Positions 56,484-64,000 of a DNA stretch of 64,000 nucleotides are shown here, piece by piece. The stretch's first letter is position 1. Every line of letters begins with the position of its first letter. A program made the position numbers and the translations under genes. The stretch comes from Nocardia iowensis (GTDB lineage Bacteria; Actinomycetota; Actinomycetes; Mycobacteriales; Mycobacteriaceae), in NCBI RefSeq assembly GCF_019222765.1, contig NZ_CP078145.1:8370001-8434000 (forward strand), in the 5' to 3' direction. A model generated the notes under the pieces. That model ran no database searches, was not told the DNA's origin, and was given only the letters and a program-made list of their open reading frames with translations.

Positions 56484-58022
56484 TTAGTGGGAACCGGTGA
56501 CCCGGAAACCTTTGGGGACCAACCGGACTGCGACTACAGCAACGGCGGTGACTATGGCGGCGGAGAGGTAGGCGGTGGTGGTGAGGGCCGCGTCGAAGGC
56601 GTGACGGGCGGCGGCGAGGACCTGTTCGCGGGACGCATTGTCCAGGCGGCTCGCTACTTCCACGGCGCCACCGACGGATTCCTTTGCGGTGCCGAGGTTT
56701 TCGCCGCGCAGCGGGAGGTCGACCATGTTGTCGGTGAAGACGCGGGCATGGATGCTGCCGAGCAGGGCGACGCCGAGGCCCATGCCCAGTTCGTAATTGG
56801 TTTCCGAGACCGCGCCTGCCTGCCCGGCACGTTCGGGCGGCACCGCGGAGACCAGGACGGCGGCGGCCGCGGTGATCGCCAGGCCGTCGCCGAGACCGAA
56901 GGACACGAGCACCAGTGCGACAACGGGATACGTCGTCGGTTCCGGGCTCAGCGCCAAACCGAGGAAGCCGACGGCAAGCGCGCCGAGGCCGATGGCCAGC
57001 ACGGCACGAACGCCGATGTGCTGCATCAACCACGGGGTCGCCAGCGACGCGACCAGCAGGGTCAATGCCGAGGGCAGGGTGCGCAGACCCGCCTCGAACG
57101 GCGAGTAGCCGTGCACGTACTGCAACCACAGCGAGATCAGGAACAGCGCGGCGCCGATGGCGAGCATGGCCAGCAGCGTTGCGATGGCGGCCGCGGCGAA
57201 CGCGCCGTTGCGGAACAACCGCACGTCGAGCAGCGGATCGGCGGCCGCGAGTTGGCGGCGGGCGAACCAGGCGAGCAGCAGCACACCGAGCAGCAGGATG
57301 ATCCAGTCCACCGGGTCGGGCGTGCCCTTGGCGATATGTTTGATGCCCCATGCCAATCCGACGATGCCGGCGATGGACAGCACGGCCGCCAGCCAGTCCA
57401 GCGAACCTGATTGTGGCGCACGGTATTCCGGCAACAACCAGGCGCCGACCGCCACGGTGAGCAGGACCACCGGCACGTTCAACCAGAATGCCGACGCCCA
57501 GCCGAAATGCTCCACCATCACGCCGCCGACGATCGGGCCGATGGTTGCCCCCGCACCCGCCACCGCGGCCCAGATGCCGATGGCGAGGGTGCGTTCCTTC
57601 GCGTCGGTGAAGATGTTCCTGATCAGCGACAGCGTCGACGGCATCACCATCGCCCCACCGACGGCGAGCAGCACCCGGCCCGCTATCAATTGCCACGAGC
57701 TTTGCGAGGTCGCCGCCACCACCGATGCCAGACCGAAGAGCACGAAACCAACCAGGAACAGCAGCTTGCGGCCGACCCGGTCACCGACGGCCCCCGTGGT
57801 GATCAGCAGGCCGCCGAGCACCAGCCCGTAGACGTCGATGATCCACAGCTGCTCCAGCTGCCCCACCTGCAGGTCGCCGATCAGCGACGGCAATGCGACA
57901 TTCAGGATCGTGGCATCCATCGCCACCAGCAGCAGGCTGGCGCACAGCACGGCGAGCATCACCCATCGCACGCCGCCGACCGTCGGCGCCGCGCCGACCG
58001 GCTCCGGTCCGCTCGCAGCCAT
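56484..58022 (-). CDS. MFS transporter, DHA2 (14-TMS) family
   Basis: 512 residues and about fourteen transmembrane helices. The DHA2 motif A is GDRVGRKLLFLVGFVLFG, and the early MDATILNVALPSLIGDL (motif D1) is present. These proton-driven exporters pump drugs or lipids. ATG 58022 has GAGGAGG 4 bases upstream. The TetR gene lies upstream on the same strand with a 148-base gap, and the TipAS regulator converges on it. The substrate is unknown; the KasA-like gene divergent from the TetR raises the idea of a lipid-linked compound. Confidence 0.9.
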   Translation of the reverse strand: MAASGPEPVGAAPTVGGVRWVMLAVLCASLLLVAMDATILNVALPSLIGDLQVGQLEQLWIIDVYGLVLGGLLITTGAVGDRVGRKLLFLVGFVLFGLASVVAATSQSSWQLIAGRVLLAVGGAMVMPSTLSLIRNIFTDAKERTLAIGIWAAVAGAGATIGPIVGGVMVEHFGWASAFWLNVPVVLLTVAVGAWLLPEYRAPQSGSLDWLAAVLSIAGIVGLAWGIKHIAKGTPDPVDWIILLLGVLLLAWFARRQLAAADPLLDVRLFRNGAFAAAAIATLLAMLAIGAALFLISLWLQYVHGYSPFEAGLRTLPSALTLLVASLATPWLMQHIGVRAVLAIGLGALAVGFLGLALSPEPTTYPVVALVLVSFGLGDGLAITAAAAVLVSAVPPERAGQAGAVSETNYELGMGLGVALLGSIHARVFTDNMVDLPLRGENLGTAKESVGGAVEVASRLDNASREQVLAAARHAFDAALTTTAYLSAAIVTAVAVVAVRLVPKGFRVTGSH

Positions 58023-58170
58023 CCCGCCTCCTCGCTCGCCCGCACCCAGCATTCACCGCGCTTCAGCAAACACCAAGTAACCGCGCCGCCTTCCTCGCAC
58101 ACCGGCTCAGCCCTGATCATTCGAGGCTGGGCGCGCGAAAGTGGCCCCACGAAAGGCCGACGAGCGGGTG

Positions 58171-58728
58171 TCAGGGGAGGACTTGATCGATCAAAAGGCG
58201 AGCGGCGCGGTCGGTGCGGGCGGCATCACCGGTGATCAGGCGGTCCTGCAGGATCCCACGTAGGCCCGAAACCAGCAGTGTCGCTACCAATTCCGGATCC
58301 GCAACGGAGCCGAGGCCGCGCAAGCCCACAGCAAGGGAATCAATAAAGGTCGCGATGGCCGTCTTCGCGTAGTCGGTGTACGGACTGTGCGCGGTACAGG
58401 CCGCGCCGAGCACCTGCAGCATCACCCTGACGCTGGTGCGGCCGGCGCCGGAGGTGTTGGTTGTCCAGAATTCCCACAGGCGGGCCCGCAGCGTCGCGAC
58501 ATCGTCGACCTCCGCGAACAGCGCCGCGACGTCCGGGCGCTGCGTGGCCAGCGCCTGGACCAGGAGTTCTTCCTTGGTCGTGAAGTAGTAGATCAGCATG
58601 CGCGAGCTGGTACCGAGCTCGGCGGCGAGCGGACGCAGCGACAGGTCCACGAGGCCGTGGTCGGCGATGTAGCGCACGACGGCAGCCAGCAATTCGGCGC
58701 GTTTCGCGTGGTCGAGGGGACGGGCCAT
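58171..58728 (-). CDS. TetR family transcriptional regulator
   Basis: 185 residues. [23 protein letters not shown] with [12 protein letters not shown]. The C-terminal part contains [20 protein letters not shown], as in TetR proteins of the BetI-like group. It is upstream of the MFS gene and divergent from the KasA-like gene. Two related 18-bp operators (58736 and 58772) cover both promoters, so this protein likely represses itself, the exporter and the synthase. Confidence 0.87.
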   Translation of the reverse strand: MARPLDHAKRAELLAAVVRYIADHGLVDLSLRPLAAELGTSSRMLIYYFTTKEELLVQALATQRPDVAALFAEVDDVATLRARLWEFWTTNTSGAGRTSVRVMLQVLGAACTAHSPYTDYAKTAIATFIDSLAVGLRGLGSVADPELVATLLVSGLRGILQDRLITGDAARTDRAARLLIDQVLP

Positions 58729-58735
58729 GAGTTGA

Positions 58736-58753
58736 CTGTAGCGATTGGTACAG
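58736..58753. promoter_or_regulatory. TetR operator, site 1
   Basis: CTGTA-GCGATTGG-TACAG, 5-bp dyad arms, located 8 bases upstream of the TetR start. A related copy follows in opposite orientation. Confidence 0.72.
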
Positions 58754-58767
58754 GTATCCATGACATC

Positions 58768-60012
58768 GTGACTGTAACAATCGCTTCAGAAACTCGGGAT
58801 GCCGTCGTCGTCACCGGTTACGCGGCCACCACAGCACTGGCCGAGGACATGGATACGACCTGGTCCGAGCTGCTGCTCGGGCACAGCGGCATCGGCGTGC
58901 TCGACGAGGACTTCGTCGCCGAGTACGACCTGCCGGTGCGGATCGGCGGGAAGCTGAAGTCACCGCCCGGCGCGCAGCTGACCAGGGTCGAGCAGCGGCG
59001 ACTGTCCTATGTCGAACAGCTGGCACTGGTGCTCGGCCGCGTGGCCTGGCGCAAGGCGGGCGCCCCGGAGCTGGACGGTGAGCGGCTCGCCGTCGCCATC
59101 GGCACCGGGCTCGGCGGCGGGGACGCGCTGATCAACGCGGTCGACGCGATGCGGGCCGGCGGCTACCGCAAGGTGTCGCCGATGTCGGTGCCGATGGTGA
59201 TGCCGAACGGACCCGCCGCCACCGTCGGGCTCGAAATCGGCGCCAAGGCAGGGGTTTTCGCACCGGTGTCGGCGTGCTCGTCCGGCTCCGAGGCGATCGC
59301 GCAGGCTTGGCGGTTGATCAGCACCGGCGAGGCCGATGTCGTGGTGACCGGCGGCGTCGAAGGCCACATCCACGCCGTGCCCATCGCCAGCTTCGCCATG
59401 ATGCGGGCGATGAGCACCCGCAACAACGAGCCGCAGCGGGCGTCCCGGCCGTTCGATCGGGACCGGGACGGATTCGTCTTCGGCGAGGCGGGCGCGCTGC
59501 TGGTGCTCGAATCGGAGCGGCACGCGCGGGCCCGCGGCGCCGAGATCCACGGCCGGGTGCTCGGCGCTGGCATCACCTCCGACGCCTACCACATCGTGGC
59601 CTCGGAGCCCGAGGGCGTCGGCGCGGCACGGGCCATGCGAAAGGCGATACAGACTGCGGGCCTGCAGGTTTCGGATATCCAGCACATCAACGCACATGCG
59701 ACCTCCACCTCGATCGGTGATGCGTCGGAGGCCAACGCGATCGCTGCCGTCGCTCCGCACGCCTCGGTCTATGCCCCGAAATCCGCACTCGGCCACTCGA
59801 TCGGCGCGGTGGGCGCACTCGAATCACTCGTCACCATGCTCACGCTGCGCGACCAAATCGTTCCGCCCACATTGAATCTCGACAACCAGGACCCGGAGAT
59901 CGAGCTCGATATCGTCGCGGGTGCAGCACGCGAACAGCGCATCGACTACGCCCTGAACAACTCGTTCGGCTTCGGCGGACACAATGTCGCGTTGGCATTC
60001 GGCCGGGTCTAG
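58768..60012 (+). CDS. KasA/KasB-type beta-ketoacyl-ACP synthase
   Basis: 414 residues, the size and order of mycobacterial KasA/KasB, which elongate acyl-ACP in FAS-II. The catalytic residues are Cys170 ([12 protein letters not shown]), His310 ([12 protein letters not shown]) and His343 ([12 protein letters not shown]). In KasA the second motif reads NAHGT; here Gly is Ala. Other shared parts are MIMPNG-like [10 protein letters not shown] and [18 protein letters not shown]. It is not in the fabD-acpM-kas cluster but stands alone next to a TetR and an exporter, so a specialised lipid role is likely. GTG start within a doubled operator region. Confidence 0.9.
   Translation: MTVTIASETRDAVVVTGYAATTALAEDMDTTWSELLLGHSGIGVLDEDFVAEYDLPVRIGGKLKSPPGAQLTRVEQRRLSYVEQLALVLGRVAWRKAGAPELDGERLAVAIGTGLGGGDALINAVDAMRAGGYRKVSPMSVPMVMPNGPAATVGLEIGAKAGVFAPVSACSSGSEAIAQAWRLISTGEADVVVTGGVEGHIHAVPIASFAMMRAMSTRNNEPQRASRPFDRDRDGFVFGEAGALLVLESERHARARGAEIHGRVLGAGITSDAYHIVASEPEGVGAARAMRKAIQTAGLQVSDIQHINAHATSTSIGDASEANAIAAVAPHASVYAPKSALGHSIGAVGALESLVTMLTLRDQIVPPTLNLDNQDPEIELDIVAGAAREQRIDYALNNSFGFGGHNVALAFGRV
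58772..58789. promoter_or_regulatory. TetR operator, site 2 (inverted copy)
   Basis: CTGTAACAATCGCTTCAG. Its reverse complement, CTGAAGCGATTGTTACAG, agrees with site 1 at 16 of 18 places. It lies within the first codons of the KasA-like gene, so a bound repressor would block early elongation. Confidence 0.68.
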
Positions 60013-60052
60013 TACCTGGATGTCGACCGCAACCACGTCCCGCTCGCGCGAG

Positions 60053-60700
60053 TCAGGTCCGCCGCTCCCAGCGCCAGGCGAACTCGCCCGGCTGGGGTGG
60101 TGGGCCGGGGAGGTCGCCGTCGGCGGTCAGACCTGCCAGCAACATGGCGAGGACGCGGCGGCGTAGTTGCGCGGTGCGGGTCGGATCGGGCATCGAGATG
60201 GCCGCGCACGATTCCAAGATGAGGCCGAGGTCCTGCGGGGTGACGCCCGGACGGAGACGACCGGTGGCGTGGGCGCGGCGCACGATCTCCTCGGTCACCT
60301 CGGCCGAGTGCATCACCTCGGGCAGGAACGAATCATCCGGGGTGAACGTCCCCGCGAGGTGGACCGTCAGCGAGTGCACGTCGGCGTCGACGACCCGCTC
60401 CAGGAATCCGACCAGGCCCTGCCAGCCATCCGAATCCGCCAGCGCCGCATCGGCTTCGGCGTTGTAGCGACGCAACCCGTCGTAGCAGAGGGTGCGCAGC
60501 AGGACTTCTTTGCTCGGGTAGCGGCGATAGAGCGCGCTGATGCCCACCCCCGCGCGTTCGGCCACGGCGGCGATCGGAGCATTGGCGTCGGCCAGGAAAA
60601 CGGCGCGCGCGGCGGTCAGGATGAGGCCGTCGTTGCGGGCCGCCTGCGCCTTACGGCCGGGCAACCCCTTCTGAGCTGGGGCAGCTGATGTTTTCGACAT
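60053..60700 (-). CDS. TetR family transcriptional regulator
   Basis: 215 residues. HTH: APIAAVAERAGVGISALYRR with YPSKEVLLRTL. The C-terminal domain carries the TetR_C pattern VTPQDLGLILESCAAISMPD. It is divergent from the epoxide hydrolase gene; two 16-bp operator-like dyads lie in the 85 bases between them. It most likely represses the hydrolase and the downstream NAD-binding protein gene, and itself. Confidence 0.88.
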   Translation of the reverse strand: MSKTSAAPAQKGLPGRKAQAARNDGLILTAARAVFLADANAPIAAVAERAGVGISALYRRYPSKEVLLRTLCYDGLRRYNAEADAALADSDGWQGLVGFLERVVDADVHSLTVHLAGTFTPDDSFLPEVMHSAEVTEEIVRRAHATGRLRPGVTPQDLGLILESCAAISMPDPTRTAQLRRRVLAMLLAGLTADGDLPGPPPQPGEFAWRWERRT

Positions 60701-60717
60701 GATTTCAGGGTAGCACT

Positions 60718-60773
60718 TGAAACGGAATGATCCGTTCTGCTACTGTTCAAACAGAACGAAGCATTCCGTTTCA
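60718..60773. promoter_or_regulatory. Doubled TetR operator before epoxide hydrolase
   Basis: Site 1 is AACGGAATGATCCGTT (60721-60736), a perfect 6-bp dyad with 4-base spacer. Site 2 is AACGAAGCATTCCGTT (60755-60770), one mismatch from dyad symmetry. The two flanks, 60718-60739 and 60752-60773, are themselves reverse complements at 20 of 22 positions. Confidence 0.8.
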
Positions 60774-60785
60774 CAAGGAGCTCAG

Positions 60786-61871
60786 ATGACCACCATCACC
60801 CCCTTCCGCATCGCCGTCGACCAGGCCGATCTCGACGATCTGCAGGCGCGGCTGGCCCGCACCCGCTGGGCCGACCAGATCCCCGGCTCGGGTGACACCT
60901 ACGGCGTCAGCGTTGATCGGGTCCGCCACCTGGTGGACTACTGGCGCGACGGGTTCGACTGGCGCAAGGTCGAGCAGGAGCTCAACGCCTACCCGCAGTT
61001 CACCACCGAGATCGACGGGCAGAACATTCACTTCCTGCACGTGCAGTCGAAGCAGGACAACGCCTTCCCGTTGATCCTCACCCACGGCTGGCCGGGCACC
61101 TTCATCGAATTCCTCAGCGTCATCGAGCCGCTCACCGCTGCCGGATACGACCTGGTGATCCCCTCGGTGCCGGGTTACGGATTCTCCGGCCCGACAACGG
61201 AAGCCGGGTGGAACGACACCAGGATCGCCAAGGCGTTGGCCGAGCTGATGCGCCGGCTCGGGTATGACAAGTACGGCGCGGTTGGCAATGACGGTGGCGC
61301 GCAGATCTCCCCCGAGCTCGGCCGCGTAGACCCGGAACATGTTGTTGCCGTCCAGGTTTCGCAGGTGTACTCGTTCCCGTCCGGCGATCCGGCGGAAATG
61401 GCCGACCTGACCGAGGACGAGGCGCAGTCCTTGGCGACCCTCGATTGGTTCGTCAAGAACAAGATGGGCTTCAACATCCTGCAGTCGCAGCAACCGCAGA
61501 CGTTGGCGCACGCGCTGATGGATTCGCCTGCCGGGCTCGTCGGCTGGAACAGCCAGCTGCTCGGGCCGGACCTCGACGACGACTTCGTGCTGACCAACAT
61601 CGCGATCCATTGGCTCACCGGCACAGCGGGTTCCGCGATCCGGCACTACTTCGAGAAGGCCAAGGCCGAGAAGCCGGCCGAGCCGATCGCCGTCCCGCTG
61701 TCACTGTCCGGTTCGAAGGGCGACTTCCACGGCATCCGCCGCTTCGCCGAGCGGGACCACAGCAACATCGTCTCGTGGCGGACCCACGACGTGTACACGC
61801 ACTACCTGCACCACGTCGCGCCCGAGTTGATGTCCGGCGAGATCACCGAGTTCTTCGCCCAGTATCGCTGA
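60786..61871 (+). CDS. Epoxide hydrolase
   Basis: 361 residues. It has an N-terminal EHN lid domain (PFRIAVDQADLDDLQARLAR, WRKVEQELNAYPQFTTEIDG) and an alpha/beta-hydrolase core. The HGWPGT oxyanion region and nucleophile Asp169 in GAVGNDGGAQIS are clear; the general base is in ERDHSNIVSW. It opens epoxides to diols, often in detoxification or lipid turnover. ATG 60786 has AAGGAG upstream. The doubled operator suggests inducible expression through the divergent TetR. Confidence 0.9.
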   Translation: MTTITPFRIAVDQADLDDLQARLARTRWADQIPGSGDTYGVSVDRVRHLVDYWRDGFDWRKVEQELNAYPQFTTEIDGQNIHFLHVQSKQDNAFPLILTHGWPGTFIEFLSVIEPLTAAGYDLVIPSVPGYGFSGPTTEAGWNDTRIAKALAELMRRLGYDKYGAVGNDGGAQISPELGRVDPEHVVAVQVSQVYSFPSGDPAEMADLTEDEAQSLATLDWFVKNKMGFNILQSQQPQTLAHALMDSPAGLVGWNSQLLGPDLDDDFVLTNIAIHWLTGTAGSAIRHYFEKAKAEKPAEPIAVPLSLSGSKGDFHGIRRFAERDHSNIVSWRTHDVYTHYLHHVAPELMSGEITEFFAQYR

Positions 61872-62045
61872 GGCCCTACCGCACGGCCCGTACCCGCCTC
61901 ACCGGGTGCGGGCCGTCGCATGTTCGGCACGCTCGAGACAGTCTCTTATGTCATCGAGACTCACGGCCATGGTTCGTCTCACTCCGCACTGTTGTACTGG
62001 ATTCAACAACAGCTCAACAGCTTTCAAAACCAGGAGAGAAACACC

Positions 62046-62669
62046 ATGAAACTCGTAGTCTTCGGAGCCACCGGCACGGTCGGTCGTCTGGTCGTCGAGC
62101 AGGCCCTCGAAGCGGGCCACGAGGTTACCGCCTTCACCCGCAACGCGTCGGGGATCACCCAGCGGCACGACCGCCTGCGCATCGTCGAGGGCGACGTGCT
62201 CGACACCGGCTCGGTGGAGCGGGCCGTGACCGACCAGGATGCCGTGCTGGTCGCCCTCGGCGACGGCCGCAAGGGCATCGTCCGCGCCGCGGGTACCCGC
62301 GCGATCATCGAGGCGATGAACCGGACCGGGGTGAAGCGGCTGATCTGCCAGAGCACGCTCGGCGTCGGCGACAGCCGCCCCAACCTGAACTTCCTGTGGA
62401 AGCACCTGCTGTTCGGGATGCTGCTGCGCCGGGCCTACGCCGACCACGTGGCGCAGGAAGCGTACGTCCGCGCCAGCGATTTGGACTGGACCATCGTCCG
62501 CCCGAGCGCGTTCACCGACGGCCCGCGTACCGGCAACTTCCGCCGCGGCTTCCCCGGCGACGAACCCGGACTCACGCTGAAGATCGCCCGTGCCGATATC
62601 GCGGACTTCATGCTCGAGCAGCTGACCGACACGACCTACCTGCACCAGGCCCCGGGCATCTCCCACTGA
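62046..62669 (+). CDS. NAD(P)-binding atypical SDR protein
   Basis: 207 residues. It is a short Rossmann protein with MKLVVFGATGTVGRLVVEQA at the start (GATGxxG) and the later VRASDLDWTIVRPSAFTDGP typical of NmrA-like/SDR_a5 proteins. The Tyr-Lys catalytic pair of classical SDRs is not evident. Such proteins act as flavin/biliverdin reductase-like enzymes or redox sensors. AGGAGAG precedes ATG 62046. It follows the epoxide hydrolase after 174 bases and may be regulated separately. Confidence 0.85.
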   Translation: MKLVVFGATGTVGRLVVEQALEAGHEVTAFTRNASGITQRHDRLRIVEGDVLDTGSVERAVTDQDAVLVALGDGRKGIVRAAGTRAIIEAMNRTGVKRLICQSTLGVGDSRPNLNFLWKHLLFGMLLRRAYADHVAQEAYVRASDLDWTIVRPSAFTDGPRTGNFRRGFPGDEPGLTLKIARADIADFMLEQLTDTTYLHQAPGISH

Positions 62670-62702
62670 GGCCAGGGTGCGAGCAGTGCGAGACCTACGC
62701 GA

Positions 62703-63851
62703 TCAGGCGTGCTCGTGTAGGTCGCCCCAGGCCGGGAACGGGTCACGGTAGGTGGCCCATTCCGCGGGCCCAGCCGCGAATTCCGCATCGGTGAGCAGGG
62801 CGGCATCGAGCAAGGCGCGGACCCGGACCCGGTCCAGCTTGATGCCGATGAAGACGATCTCCTGCCCGGCAGGCACTTCCAGCGCCGACCACCACGCGGC
62901 GGGCTCGAAGACGAGGTTGGGTCCGGCCTGCGACCAGACGGCCGCCAGCGTGGCCCGGCTGGCGATCCAGCAGAAACCCTTGCTACGCAACAACCCTCGC
63001 AGTTCGCCGAGCGCTTCGGACAGGCGCAGCGGATGGAACGGACGGTCCGCGGTGTAGGTGAGGCTGCGGATGCCGTACTCCTCGGTCTCCGGCGTGTGCC
63101 CGCCCGCCAATTCGTCCTCCCAGCCCTCGGCCTCGGCGGCGACAATGGGGTTGTACCGACCGGTGCCGAGCACGTCGGCCAAGTCGACGACACCATTGGT
63201 CGTACGCAGCACATGGGCCCGCGGATTGAGCTTGCGCACCGTCGCTTCCACGGCACCGGCGGCCGCCGCGCCGACCAGGTCGGTCTTGTTCACCAGCAGT
63301 ACGTCGGCGAATTCCACCTGGTCGACCAGCAAGTCGGCGATGGTACGCGCATCACCCTCGCCCGCTTGCAGATTCCGCTCGGCCAATGCCTGGCCGCGGG
63401 CCACTTCGGCGAGGAACGTGGACGCGTCGACCACCGTCACCATGGTGTCCAGCCGCGCGATATCGCCGAGCTTGAAGCCGTCCTCGAACTCCCAGTCGAA
63501 GGTCGCCGCCACCGGCATCGGCTCGGAGATGCCGGTCGACTCGATGACCAGCTGATCGAACCGGCCCTCCCGCGCGAGGCGGCCCACCGCCTCGATCAGG
63601 TCCTCGCGCAGCGTGCAGCAGATGCAGCCGTTGGTCAGCTCGACCAACTTCTCCTCGGTGCGGTCCAGATGGCCCTGCCCCGCGACGAGCGCGGCGTCGA
63701 TATTGACCTCGCTCATGTCGTTGACGATGACCGCGACCCGGCGGCCCTCCCGGTTGGCGAGGATGTGGTTGAGCAGCGTCGTCTTGCCCGCACCGAGGAA
63801 GCCGGACAGCACGGTGACGGGGAGCAGATCGGAGGTCGGTGACGTGGTCAT
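62703..63851 (-). CDS. CobW-family zinc-type GTPase (metallochaperone)
   Basis: 382 residues, COG0523. P-loop [12 protein letters not shown] with Lys23, the metal-binding CxCC motif GCICCTL (Cys76, 78, 79), and the base-specificity motif LVNKTDL. A CobW_C domain covers the last ~100 residues ([20 protein letters not shown]). Proteins of this group act as metal chaperones in zinc shortage. The Zur-like AATGATAA...TTTTCATT box 6 bases upstream of the start supports a zinc role. It is transcribed towards the SDR gene, 33 bases apart and convergent. Confidence 0.93.
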   Translation of the reverse strand: MTTSPTSDLLPVTVLSGFLGAGKTTLLNHILANREGRRVAVIVNDMSEVNIDAALVAGQGHLDRTEEKLVELTNGCICCTLREDLIEAVGRLAREGRFDQLVIESTGISEPMPVAATFDWEFEDGFKLGDIARLDTMVTVVDASTFLAEVARGQALAERNLQAGEGDARTIADLLVDQVEFADVLLVNKTDLVGAAAAGAVEATVRKLNPRAHVLRTTNGVVDLADVLGTGRYNPIVAAEAEGWEDELAGGHTPETEEYGIRSLTYTADRPFHPLRLSEALGELRGLLRSKGFCWIASRATLAAVWSQAGPNLVFEPAAWWSALEVPAGQEIVFIGIKLDRVRVRALLDAALLTDAEFAAGPAEWATYRDPFPAWGDLHEHA

Positions 63852-63856
63852 TTCTT

Positions 63857-63875
63857 AATGATAATGGTTTTCATT
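63857..63875. promoter_or_regulatory. Zur-type box upstream of CobW GTPase
   Basis: AATGATAATGGTTTTCATT. The arms AATGATAA and TTTTCATT pair at 7 of 8 places, in an AT-rich island of an otherwise GC-rich region. This fits the Zur/FUR-family box of actinobacteria. Confidence 0.78.
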
Positions 63876-63942
63876 TACTGTCGCTGTCCGGGGTCGCCGG
63901 TTGCGCGCCGCTGCGTGGGCGAACGGTCGTAGGGTTTGTCCC

Positions 63943-64000
63943 GTGAAGTTGTTGCCATTGCCCCCCGACGGGCAGACCCCCGTTCGGGTGCTCACCATTG
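63943..64000 (+). CDS. thiD: Probable thiD, 5' end only
   Basis: GTG 63943 opens MKLLPLPPDGQTPVRVLTI and runs off the window. The ending PVRVLTI is how hydroxymethylpyrimidine-phosphate kinases begin before their AGSDSGGGAGIQAD motif, and mycobacteria have thiD beside thiC. With only 19 codons this is a guess supported by context. It would phosphorylate HMP-P to HMP-PP, the step after ThiC. Confidence 0.5.
   Translation, partial: MKLLPLPPDGQTPVRVLTI

Overview
The window is GC-rich actinobacterial DNA. Gene content points to a mycolate-containing actinomycete, most likely Nocardia or a close relative: a KasA/KasB-type ketoacyl synthase, an MrpA-MrpB fusion, ClpC2-like, DUF3263 and LytR_C proteins, and many GTG/TTG starts. 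From memory, much of the single-copy gene set matches the Mycobacterium tuberculosis stretch from thiD/thiC to lpdC (thiC, xthA, a GNAT protein, def, the Rv0430/Rv0431 pair, sodC, the YbdK-like ligase, the AAA ATPase, pssA, psd, groEL2, a prolyl oligopeptidase, lpd). Order is broken by inversions and insertions. About 62 genes are supported, plus operators, terminators, two CIRCE elements and one TPP riboswitch.

Layout. 1-11600: the lpd 5' end, an AraC regulator, a quinone-oxidoreductase-like MDR enzyme, an M19 dipeptidase, a secreted AMIN-like protein, prolyl oligopeptidase, a TetR/hydrolase convergent pair, a second TetR, a ZIP-like membrane protein, and a divergent MarR/lipoprotein pair. 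11600-15700: groEL under two CIRCE elements, a block of 69/68-bp tandem repeats, a SUFU-domain protein and a ClpC2-like protein with a palindrome at its start. 15800-19800: a flavoprotein and an ECF41-type sigma factor, then pssA-psd. 19860-22700: GlsB-like protein, FabH, a SIMPL lipoprotein and an SRPBCC protein. 22900-26700: a very small gene, then a tight operon of response regulator/thioredoxin-reductase fusion, CNB-domain histidine kinase and UBP zinc finger. 26750-31000: lipoprotein, tandem AAA ATPase, membrane protein. 31080-37193: a complete Mrp Na+/H+ antiporter operon with the B subunit fused to A.

37213-44200 holds a conserved block: PAP2 phosphatase, YbdK-like ligase, sodC, LytR_C protein and DUF3263 on the minus strand, then def, GNAT and xthA on the plus strand. 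44210-51950 carries an acyl-CoA dehydrogenase with a divergent TetR, the tyrosine/homogentisate catabolic pair hmgA-fahA, and a divergent TetR/secreted lipase pair. 52000-64000 starts with a VOC protein and riboswitch-controlled thiC. About nine kilobases of regulator-rich accessory genes follow: uncharacterised protein, MerR/TipAS, MFS with TetR, KasA-like synthase, TetR, epoxide hydrolase and an NAD-binding protein. A CobW GTPase with a Zur-like box comes next, and the window ends in the first codons of what looks like thiD.

The most noticeable general feature is how many divergent regulator/target pairs have readable palindromic operators, two of them with doubled sites.
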